Shown piece after piece: positions 52,723-64,000 of a stretch of 64,000 bases of DNA (position 1 is its first letter; each line of letters starts with the position of its first letter). Location of the stretch: positions 62,001-126,000 of the forward strand of contig CAVUUF010000014.1 of the NCBI GenBank assembly GCA_963744575.1. Direction: 5' to 3'. The position numbers and the translations under genes were made by a program. The notes beneath the pieces are model-generated. The model was not told the DNA's origin and ran no database searches. It was given only the letters and a program-made list of their open reading frames with translations. The stretch is from Palsa-504 sp963744575 (lineage in GTDB: Bacteria > Actinomycetota > Actinomycetes > Streptosporangiales > Streptosporangiaceae).

Positions 52723-54089
52723 CGGTACTCCGCGAGCCGGCGGTTCAGGCCCCAGAGGCAGCCCGCGACCATCACCAGCGCCGCCACGATCATGCCCGCG
52801 GCCAGGCCGGTGAACGCGTCGCGGCCGCTGCGGGCGCTGGAGGCGAAGACGGCCTGGTGCGCGTCGATCCCGTCGCTGAGCGTGGTGAAGAGCTGCCCGG
52901 ACGCGGCGGCGGCGGCGCCGGTCAGCGCCGACGTCACCGCCTTGGCGTGCTGGCCGCCGTCGTCCTGCCGGCGCAGGGTCTGGTGCGCCTGGTACCAGGC
53001 CTGGGCGTCGGCGGTGGCGGTGCTGGTGCCCGCGGATGCCTGTACCGCGGCCAGCAACGTGCCAGGCCCCGGTCCGAGCAGCTTCATCTGGCGCAGGTAG
53101 TCCTGCTGGTAGGCGTCGTCACCGCTGTTGTCGATCAGGGTGAGGCTCTCGTCTGTATGCATCTGCAGCGCCGCCACCTCCGCGCGGGCGTAGGCCTGGG
53201 CCGGCCCGGAGCCCTGCTGCTGGGCCTGCAGCAGGTCGCCCCGCCCCAGCACGAACGCCCCGGCCAGCCAAAGCAGCGAAACCAGCCCGGCCAGCCCGGC
53301 CAGCAGCAGCCCGTAGTTGACCACCCGGTGGGTGTGCCCGGCCAGCCAGCGCGACGAGCGGAACAGAACGTAGCCGAAGCCCAGGCCGGCCACGATCGCG
53401 ACCACCATGAGCGGCAGCCCGGTCGCCTGCGCGCTGGCCGAGGTCAGCAGCGCGCTCTCCCTGGTGTAGATGTCGCTGGCCGCGGGGAGCAGCGTCCCGC
53501 GCAGCAGCGTCGAGGCCTCCCTGAGGTAGGCCGCGCCGAGCGGCAGGCCGAGCCGGTTGTCCGCCCTGGCCGTGCCCACCTCGTCGGTGTAGACGGGCAG
53601 TTGCCCGGACAAGGTGGCCAGGTCGTCGCCGATGGCCGAGCGGGCCGACGCCGCCTGCGCGGCCAGGTGACCGGGCAGCTGGGTCCGGGCGGCGGACGAG
53701 CCGACCAGCGCGCTGGCCGCCTCGATCCGGATGGCCGCCTGGGTGATGTCGGCCTGGTAGCGCTGCCGGGCCGTGGCCGACTCAAGGCCGCCAGCCAGGA
53801 ACGCGTTCGCCGCGGTGGCGTCGGCGTCCGACAGGCTGGTGTAGATTTGCTCGGCGTCCAAGCTCAGCGGCTCGCTCACCGCCACCACGTCGGCGGCCGC
53901 GGACGCGTGCTGCTCGGCGGTGAGCGCGGCCAGCGCCCCCCAGGCCAGGCTGAGCAGGACCAGCAGGGCGAGCAGCAGCCGAAGCCTCGCCGGGGTGGTC
54001 GCCGTCTCCAGGCGGGACCGCCACCAGACTTGGCGCCCTGTCGTCGCGGGTGCCCGCGGACCGGGCGAAACGCTGACGCTCGTTGTCAT
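52719..54089 (-). CDS. glnX: GlnX-type membrane signal transducer
   Basis: 456 residues with four membrane helices (about 37-57, 222-245, 261-283 and 430-450) framing two extracytoplasmic helical domains. The first is LTAEQHASAAADVVAVSEPL onward, the second is rich in Gln/Ala. Short cytoplasmic ends. The topology and neighbourhood match GlnX, which relays GlnH ligand binding to PknG. A hairpin precedes it. Confidence 0.9.
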   Translation of the reverse strand: MTTSVSVSPGPRAPATTGRQVWWRSRLETATTPARLRLLLALLVLLSLAWGALAALTAEQHASAAADVVAVSEPLSLDAEQIYTSLSDADATAANAFLAGGLESATARQRYQADITQAAIRIEAASALVGSSAARTQLPGHLAAQAASARSAIGDDLATLSGQLPVYTDEVGTARADNRLGLPLGAAYLREASTLLRGTLLPAASDIYTRESALLTSASAQATGLPLMVVAIVAGLGFGYVLFRSSRWLAGHTHRVVNYGLLLAGLAGLVSLLWLAGAFVLGRGDLLQAQQQGSGPAQAYARAEVAALQMHTDESLTLIDNSGDDAYQQDYLRQMKLLGPGPGTLLAAVQASAGTSTATADAQAWYQAHQTLRRQDDGGQHAKAVTSALTGAAAAASGQLFTTLSDGIDAHQAVFASSARSGRDAFTGLAAGMIVAALVMVAGCLWGLNRRLAEYR

Positions 54090-54115
54090 GGGCCGACCGC
54101 CAAAACCACTCTGGT

Positions 54116-54135
54116 GGCACCGGAAGACCGGTGCC
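54116..54135 (-). terminator. hairpin between FHA gene and glnX
   Basis: GGCACCGG and CCGGTGCC form a perfect 8-bp stem with a tetraloop; outer AAACCA and TGGTTT can extend it across short internal loops. It could partially terminate the FHA transcript or separate glnX from it. Confidence 0.5.
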
Positions 54136-54177
54136 GTCTGGTTTAGTTAATACCACCCGTTACGGACCCCTTTTGAC

Positions 54178-55014
54178 CTAGCCGCGGTGCACCGTGATGA
54201 CGGTCCATGCGCCGAGGTTGATCCGGTCGCCTTCGCGCAGCGGGACCATGGCCCCGGTGGCGACCCGGCGGCCGTTGAGGAGCGTGCCGTTGGCCGACCC
54301 GGAATCCAGGAGCGACCAGGTACCGTCTGGCCCGGCGATGAGAGCCGCGTGCAGCCGGCTGACGCCCCGGTCCGCAGGCGGTTCGGCGAGGTCGATCTCC
54401 GGCTCGAAGTCGCGGTTCGCGCTCCGGCGCCCGATCCGCATCTGATTGCCGCTGAGCGCGATCCGCCGTTCCACGGCCCGGGCCGGGAAGGAAACGGACG
54501 CCGTGGATGCTCCGCCCACGGCCTGCATCCACTCGTAGTAGGCGCGGTCGGAAGCGATCAGCACAGTCCAGGCGGTCCGCGTGAATGAGGTCGCGGGCCG
54601 GGGCGGCTCCGGCGCCAGCCAGGGAGGCTCGGGCGCGGGCCGGGGCGGCTCCGGCGCCAGCCAGGGAGGCTCGGGCGCGCGCCGGGGCGGCTCCGGCGCC
54701 AGCCAGGGGGGCTCGGGCGCGAGCCAGGGCGGTCCGGATGCGGGCCGGGACCGTCCGGGTGCGGGCCGGGGCGGCTCGGGCCGGTCTGGCGGGGCCAGGG
54801 TTTCCCGGGGGCGCGGCGAGGCGGGTGAGGACTCGAACCAGCTCCAGGACGGCGACGGCGCCCCGGGCTCGGGGGCCGGCGCGAACGGCGACTCGTGCAG
54901 GCCGGAAGACGACCATGGATCAGCGGACGGCGCCGGCGTCAGCCGGGAACCGCAGACGTCACAGTAGGTACCCTCGGCCGAGTCGTGGCCCCGCGGGCAG
55001 ACTGCTATCGCCAT
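54178..55014 (-). CDS. zinc-ribbon FHA-domain protein (island copy 1)
   Basis: 278 residues from ATG 55014 with AAGGGAG. Zinc ribbon VCPRGHDSAEGTYCDVCG, an unusually repetitive linker (PRPAPEPPWLAPEP units), a conserved WTVLIASDRAYYEWM block and an FHA domain (MRIGRRSANRD, VSRLHAAL, ANGTLLNGR). It is a paralogue of the 44870 gene. No GarA-type phosphorylation motif. First gene of the island, directly next to gltD; a candidate phosphothreonine reader for the glutamate synthase or PknG system. Confidence 0.92.
   Translation of the reverse strand: MAIAVCPRGHDSAEGTYCDVCGSRLTPAPSADPWSSSGLHESPFAPAPEPGAPSPSWSWFESSPASPRPRETLAPPDRPEPPRPAPGRSRPASGPPWLAPEPPWLAPEPPRRAPEPPWLAPEPPRPAPEPPWLAPEPPRPATSFTRTAWTVLIASDRAYYEWMQAVGGASTASVSFPARAVERRIALSGNQMRIGRRSANRDFEPEIDLAEPPADRGVSRLHAALIAGPDGTWSLLDSGSANGTLLNGRRVATGAMVPLREGDRINLGAWTVITVHRG
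54599..54732. repeat. 42-bp tandem repeat in FHA linker
   Basis: A unit starting CGGGGCGGCTCCGGCGCCAG recurs at 54599, 54641 and 54683, then decays. It encodes a 14-residue Pro-rich repeat on the minus strand. The high identity implies recent expansion. Confidence 0.9.
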
Positions 55015-55073
55015 ACGCTCCCCTTTCCCATGGGTCCCCAATAGGGCAGGATATGCGGCCTGCGCGCGTCACA

Positions 55074-55097
55074 TCTGGTGTTTCTTCGCACACCAGA
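55074..55097 (-). terminator. hairpin downstream of gltD
   Basis: TCTGGTGT and ACACCAGA (8-bp perfect stem, 8-base loop), 10 bases after the gltD stop; no T-run. Confidence 0.45.
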
Positions 55098-55106
55098 GCG
55101 CGGGGC

Positions 55107-56556
55107 TCAGCTGAGCGGCCGGGCGGTGGGCGCGATCGGGGCCGGAAGGCCGGCGTTCCCGCCCAGGTAGCGGTCGACGGCCGCGGCGGCGCTGCGGCCC
55201 TCGGCGATGGCCCAGACGATCAGTGACTGCCCCCGGCCCATGTCGCCGGCTACGAAGACGCCGGGCACCGCGGTGGCATAGCAGCCGTCCCGGGTGACGT
55301 TACCCCGCTGGTCGAAATCGACGCCGAGGTCGGCGAGCAACCCGGGCCGTTCGGCCCCAATGAACCCCATGGCCAGCAGCACCAGGTCACAGGGCAGTTC
55401 CCGGTCGGAACCCGGCACTGGGTCGAACCCGGCCGCGTCGGCCAGCCGCAGCGCCCGGACCCGGCCGCTGGAGTCGCCGAGGAACTCCAGCGTGGTCACC
55501 GCGTAGGCGCGCTCACCGCCTTCCTCGTGCGCGCCGGAGACCCGGTAGATCATCGGGTAGGTCGGCCACGGCTGGTGGCCCGGCCTGGCCGCGGGCGGGC
55601 GGGGCAGGATCTCGAGCTGGGTGACCGAGGCCGCGCCCTGCCGGTGCGCGGTGCCCAGGCAATCCGCTCCGGTGTCGCCGCCGCCGATGATGACCACGCG
55701 CCGGCCGCGGGCGCTGATCACCGGATCAGCCGGCCCGGCCGGGTCCGCGGCGACGGCCCGGTTGGACAGCGGCAGGTACTCCATGGCCTGGTGGATGCCG
55801 TCAAGCTCACGCCCGGGCAGCGGCAGGTCGCGCGGCACCCGGGCCCCGCCGGCCAGCACGATCGCGTCGTGGGTGGCCTTCAGTTCCGCCGCGCCGAGGT
55901 CGCGGCCGGCCTCGACGCCGCAGCGGAACTCGGTGCCCTCGGCCCGCATCTGGTCGAGCCGCCGGTCCAGGTGCCGCTTCTCCAGCTTGAACTCGGGGAT
56001 GCCGTACCGCAGCAGGCCGCCGGGCGCGTCGTCGCGCTCGAAGACGGTCACCGCATGCCCGGCCCTGGTCAGCTGCTGGGCGGCGGCCAGCCCGGCCGGA
56101 CCCGAGCCGATCACCGCGACCCTCCGCCCGGTCCGGGCCGCCGGGGGCATCGGCACCACCCAGCCGGACGCGAACGCCCGGTCGATGATCTCCACCTCGA
56201 CCTGCTTGATCGTGACCGGATCGGAGTTGATCCCGAGCACGCAGGCGGCTTCGCACGGCGCTGGGCAAAGCCGCCCGGTGAACTCGGGGAAGTTGTTGGT
56301 GGCGTGCAGCCGGTCCGCGGCGATCCGCCAGTCATGCCGCCAGAACCAGGTCGTTCCACTCGGGGATCAGGTTCCCCAGCGGGCAGCCGTTGTGGCAGAA
56401 CGGGATGCCGCAGTCCATGCACCGGCCGGCCTGCCGCTCCAGGCGGCTGGCCGGGAACGGCTCGTACACCTCGCGCCAGTCCCGCAGCCGCAGGTCGACC
56501 GGGCGGCGGACCGGGATCTCGCGGGGCGTGGTCAGGAAACCCTTCGGATCAGCCAT
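55107..56556 (-). pseudogene. gltD: glutamate synthase small subunit, single-base frameshift
   Basis: The 5' segment (ATG 56556) encodes ADPKGFLTTPREIPVRRPVD, the Fe-S cysteines of RCMDCGIPFCHNGCPLGN and IPEWNDLV, then hits TGA at 56332. The next frame continues exactly as expected: DWRIAADRLHATNNFPEF, LCPAPCEAACVLGINSDPV, then FAD (AVIGSGPAGLAAAQQL) and NADPH (VIIGGGDTGADCLG) sites to the C-terminus RPLS. One extra T (A on the plus strand, around 56344-56345) separates them; total length is 1450 bases. The gene is otherwise complete, so a sequencing error or a very recent mutation is likely. Confidence 0.9.
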
Positions 56557-56559
56557 TGC

Positions 56560-61185
<4,626 letters not shown>

Positions 61186-61247
61186 GCGCTCTCCTGTCGT
61201 CACTCGAAAAACGCCACTTCAGTGCGCTCGGGACGACTCTGGCCCTG

Positions 61248-62123
61248 TTACGCAGACATTACATCACCGGAAGAATCCTCTACCAGCGCTCGCTCGGGAT
61301 ACCCGCGAGCCGACGGTTTGCGGCCGGGTCTGGTCAGGTACATGCCCACCGCGGCGAGGACGAAAACGACGATGTCGCCGAGCGCACCGTAGCGCAGGCC
61401 GAGGGCGCGTGGCAACGGTCCGATGCGCAGCGACTCGACCCAGAAGCCGCCGGCCGCGTACCCGGCCGCGCACAGCATGAACGTCCGCTCGCCGCCGAAC
61501 CCGAACCGGGCCGCCGCCCAGATCACCGCGAAGCCCAGCGCGACGTCCCACAACGACTGGTACAGGAAGGCGGGCTGGAAGGTGGCGTAGTTCTCGTAAC
61601 CGGGGACGCGGCGGGTGGGCGAGATCTGCACCGCCCACCACCACGTCGAGGGGCGGCCGTAGAACTCCTGCGCCCACCAGTTGCCCAGGCCGCCGACGGC
61701 CAGGCCGAACGCGGTGGCGGGCGCGGCCGCACCCGCCACCGGGCCCAGCTTTACTCCCCCGCGGCGGCAGGCGATCCACGCGCCGATCGCGCCGAGCGCC
61801 ACCGCACCGGGCACGCCGATGGCGGCGACCCCGACAGTGGCGGCGTGCCAGATCCGGTAACCGTGGTGGTGGAAGTCGTGCCTGATATCCGCCAAGATGC
61901 CGTGCGCCAGCGCGCCGGCCAGGCCGAACGGTACGGCCCACGCGGCCACGTCGAGGATGACCCCAGCCCGCCCGCCGGAGCGCCGGTACCTGCGGCTGGC
62001 CACCGCGATCGCGACCACGATCCCGGCGACGACGCACAGCGCGTAAATCCGCACCGACAGCGACCCGAGCCGCCAGGCCGCCTGGCCGGGACTCGGGATC
62101 GACGCGAACGCCATCTTCCGCAC
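61248..62123 (-). CDS. lgt: prolipoprotein diacylglyceryl transferase
   Basis: 291 residues, seven hydrophobic segments. Family markers: ASIPSPGQAAWRLGSLSVRIYAL, the central GNWWAQEFYGRPS and GGFWVESLRIGPL with conserved Glu/Arg. Lgt moves diacylglycerol from phosphatidylglycerol to lipoprotein cysteines. The signature G-R-x-G-N is G-G-L-G-N here, so the Arg equivalent to E. coli Arg143 is replaced. Located between gltB and trpA as in other actinobacteria. Confidence 0.93.
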   Translation of the reverse strand: MRKMAFASIPSPGQAAWRLGSLSVRIYALCVVAGIVVAIAVASRRYRRSGGRAGVILDVAAWAVPFGLAGALAHGILADIRHDFHHHGYRIWHAATVGVAAIGVPGAVALGAIGAWIACRRGGVKLGPVAGAAAPATAFGLAVGGLGNWWAQEFYGRPSTWWWAVQISPTRRVPGYENYATFQPAFLYQSLWDVALGFAVIWAAARFGFGGERTFMLCAAGYAAGGFWVESLRIGPLPRALGLRYGALGDIVVFVLAAVGMYLTRPGRKPSARGYPERALVEDSSGDVMSA

Positions 62124-62178
62124 ACTATCGCCTTTGCCCGGAGGACATATGAAAGCCCGCCGACGCGCTCGGGAAAGG

Positions 62179-62982
62179 TCAGGAGAGGCGGCGGACGGCG
62201 GCGGCTAGCTCGGTGGTCAGGTCGGTGATGGCCTGTCGTGCCTGCGAGGCGTCGGGGGCGTCGAGGAGGCGGCGGACGAAGGCCGAGCCGACGATCACGC
62301 CGTCGGCGAACGCGGCCACCTGGGCCGCCTGGGCGCCGTTGCTGACGCCGAGGCCGACCGCCACCGGCAGGTCAGTATGCCCGCGGACCCGCTTGACCAG
62401 GCCGGAGGCGTCGCCGCTGACCGCATCCCTGGTGCCGGTGGTGCCCATCAGGGAGGCGGCGTAGACGAAGCCGCGGCAGGCGCCGGTGATCAGCGCCATC
62501 CGCTGGTCGACCGAACTCGGCGCGACCAGGAACACTCGGTCCAGGTGGTAGGCGTCGGACGCGTCCAGCCACGGGGCCGCTTCCTCCACGGTGAGGTCCG
62601 GGGTGATCAGCCCCGAGCCGCCCGCCGCGGCCAGGTCCCGGGCGAAGGCGCGCACGCCGTACCGGTCGACCGGGTTCCAGTACGTCATGACCAGGACGGG
62701 CACGCCCGCCGCCGCGACCGCCTCCACGGTGCGCAGGACGTCGGCGACCCGGGTTCCGGCGGTCAGCGCACGGCGGGTCGCCTCGGCGATCACCGGGCCG
62801 TCGATCAGCGGGTCGGAGTAGGGCAGGCCGATCTCGATGACGTCGGCCCCGGCCTGCGCCATGGCCCGGGCAGCCTCGATGGCGCCGCCGACGGTGGGGA
62901 ACCCGGCCGGCAGGTAGCCGACCAGGGCGGCGCGGTACTGCCCGCGCGCCTGGCCGAAGGCGGCGGTGACGGCGCTGCTCAT
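62179..62982 (-). CDS. trpA: tryptophan synthase alpha chain
   Basis: 267 residues; ATG overlaps the trpB stop (ATGA). Catalytic Glu in ADVIEIGLPYSDP and Asp in DPLIDGPVI, then PDLTVEEAAPW and GVSNGAQAAQVAAFADGVIVGSA, the TIM-barrel phosphate site. It cleaves indole-3-glycerol phosphate and channels indole to TrpB. Confidence 0.96.
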   Translation of the reverse strand: MSSAVTAAFGQARGQYRAALVGYLPAGFPTVGGAIEAARAMAQAGADVIEIGLPYSDPLIDGPVIAEATRRALTAGTRVADVLRTVEAVAAAGVPVLVMTYWNPVDRYGVRAFARDLAAAGGSGLITPDLTVEEAAPWLDASDAYHLDRVFLVAPSSVDQRMALITGACRGFVYAASLMGTTGTRDAVSGDASGLVKRVRGHTDLPVAVGLGVSNGAQAAQVAAFADGVIVGSAFVRRLLDAPDASQARQAITDLTTELAAAVRRLS

Positions 62983-64000
62983 AGCCCGAACCACTGCGAG
63001 GCGGTGTCCACGTCCTTGTCGCCGCGGCCGGACAGGTTGACCACGATCAGCCCGTCCGGGCCGAGTTCCCGGCCGACCTCCAGCGCGGCGGCCAGCGCGT
63101 GCGCGGACTCGATGGCCGGGATGATGCCCTCGGTCCGGCACAGCACGGAGAACGCGTTCATCGCCTCGGCGTCGGTCACGGCGCGGTAGGCCGCCCGGCC
63201 CGTTTCCATCAGCCAGACGTGCTCCGGGCCGACGCCCGGGTAGTCCAGGCCGGCCGAGATGGAGTGGGTGCCGAGCGTCTGCCCCTCGTCGTCCTGCAGC
63301 ACGAACGTCCGCATCCCGTGCAGCACACCCTGTGACCCGCCGGTGAGCGTGGCCGCGTGCCGCCCGGGCTGCAGCCCGTCGCCGCCCGCCTCGCAGCCGA
63401 TGAGACGGACCGGCGCGTCCGGGATGAACGCGTGAAAGATACCGATGGCGTTGGAGCCGCCGCCGACACAGGCGATCACCGCGTCCGGCATCCGCCCGGT
63501 GGCCTCGAGCACCTGCTCGCGGGCTTCAAGGCCGATCACCCGCTGGAAGTCCCGCACCATCATCGGGAACGGGTGCGGCCCGCCGACGGAGCCGATGCAG
63601 TAGTGCGTGTGCCCGACCGACTTCACCCAGTCGCGGAAGGCCTCGTTCATGGCGTCCTTCAGCGTCCGGGTGCCGGTGGCGACCGGGATCACCTCCGCGC
63701 CCAGCATCCGCATCCGGGACACGTTCAGCGCCTGCCTGCGGGTGTCCTCCTCGCCCATGTAGACCGCGCAGTCCAGGCCGAGCAGCGCGCACGCGGTCGC
63801 GGTGGCCACGCCGTGCTGCCCGGCGCCGGTCTCCGCGATCACCCGCGCCTTGCCCATCCGCCGGGCCAGCAGCACCTGGCCGAGCACGTTGTTGATCTTG
63901 TGCGACCCGGTGTGGGCGAGATCCTCGCGCTTGAGCAGCACCGTGCAGCCGCCGGCCTGGCGGCCGAACCGTTCCGCGTTGTACAGCAGCGTCGGGCGGC
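62979..64000 (-). CDS. trpB: tryptophan synthase beta chain, 5' end outside window
   Basis: C-terminal ~340 residues; the frame runs off the right edge at RPTLLYNAERFG. PLP Lys in HTGSHKINN, the catalytic GAGQHGVATATACA, the phosphate loop GGGSNAIGIFHAF and the C-terminal NLSGRGDKDVDTA. PLP enzyme condensing indole and serine; coupled to trpA. Confidence 0.97.
   Translation of the reverse strand, partial: RPTLLYNAERFGRQAGGCTVLLKREDLAHTGSHKINNVLGQVLLARRMGKARVIAETGAGQHGVATATACALLGLDCAVYMGEEDTRRQALNVSRMRMLGAEVIPVATGTRTLKDAMNEAFRDWVKSVGHTHYCIGSVGGPHPFPMMVRDFQRVIGLEAREQVLEATGRMPDAVIACVGGGSNAIGIFHAFIPDAPVRLIGCEAGGDGLQPGRHAATLTGGSQGVLHGMRTFVLQDDEGQTLGTHSISAGLDYPGVGPEHVWLMETGRAAYRAVTDAEAMNAFSVLCRTEGIIPAIESAHALAAALEVGRELGPDGLIVVNLSGRGDKDVDTASQWFGL

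Overview
The window is 64 kb of very GC-rich chromosomal DNA from an actinomycete. GTG and TTG starts, four-base ATGA/GTGA overlaps, an S-adenosyl methyltransferase of the DUF574 type, a DUF397 remnant, a SARP fragment, a class F sortase and a PknG-GlnX-GlnH signalling operon all point to a filamentous Actinomycetota. A Streptosporangiales-like lineage is my best guess, from gene content only. Much of the right three quarters is a recognisable actinobacterial core backbone on the minus strand: trpB-trpA-lgt-gltB-gltD, pdtaR, polA, rpsA, coaE, uvrB, pyrG-NUDIX-xerD-ald. Many of these also lie near one another in Mycobacterium and Streptomyces.

Layout. 1-4.4 kb: the end of a SNF2 helicase with its SWIM-zinc partner, then a RelA/SpoT-fold nucleotide pyrophosphokinase followed directly by a small unknown gene (a candidate toxin-antitoxin pair), then a start-less DUF397 remnant. 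4.4-13.2 kb: accessory metabolism, with a P450, an NCS1 permease, a decayed aldo/keto reductase, an F420-type oxidoreductase flanked by two HAD paralogues, a DUF574 methyltransferase, an ECF sigma factor and small enzymes. 13.2-15.8 kb: a three-gene surface unit (anchored protein, DUF4397 protein, sortase F) behind a good promoter. 16-25 kb: galE, an acyl-CoA ligase divergent from a hydrolase with a regulatory intergenic region, sir2, xerD, ald, NUDIX and pyrG. 25-32 kb: a DMT transporter, uvrB and an FAD monooxygenase, then a stretch of broken genes (a deleted methyltransferase, a SARP fragment joined to a hydrolase/cyclase fragment) with a 14-bp tandem array and a perfect 20-bp palindrome. 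32-43 kb: coaE, a 2-oxoacid dehydrogenase E1a-E1b-E2 operon, rpsA, polA, a secreted aldose epimerase with a LacI-type operator, and pdtaR. 43.2-44 kb: a short-variable-loop tRNA with anticodon CAA abutting a 5'-truncated LAGLIDADG-type gene.

The most striking region is 44-55 kb: nine minus-strand genes that combine the known glutamate-sensing module (GlnX, GlnH, PknG) with two PP2C phosphatases, two zinc-ribbon FHA proteins, a von Willebrand A protein and a coiled-coil protein. Four of the nine carry the same kind of N-terminal CxxC zinc ribbon. The island lies next to gltB/gltD, the enzyme class that PknG signalling controls in mycobacteria through GarA, so it reads as an enlarged phospho-switch for nitrogen metabolism with its own kinase, phosphatases and phosphothreonine readers.

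Two core genes look abnormal: gltD carries a one-base insertion that splits its frame near 56344, and gltB contains an in-frame GC-rich hairpin repeat. trpB is cut by the right edge and the SNF2 helicase by the left edge.
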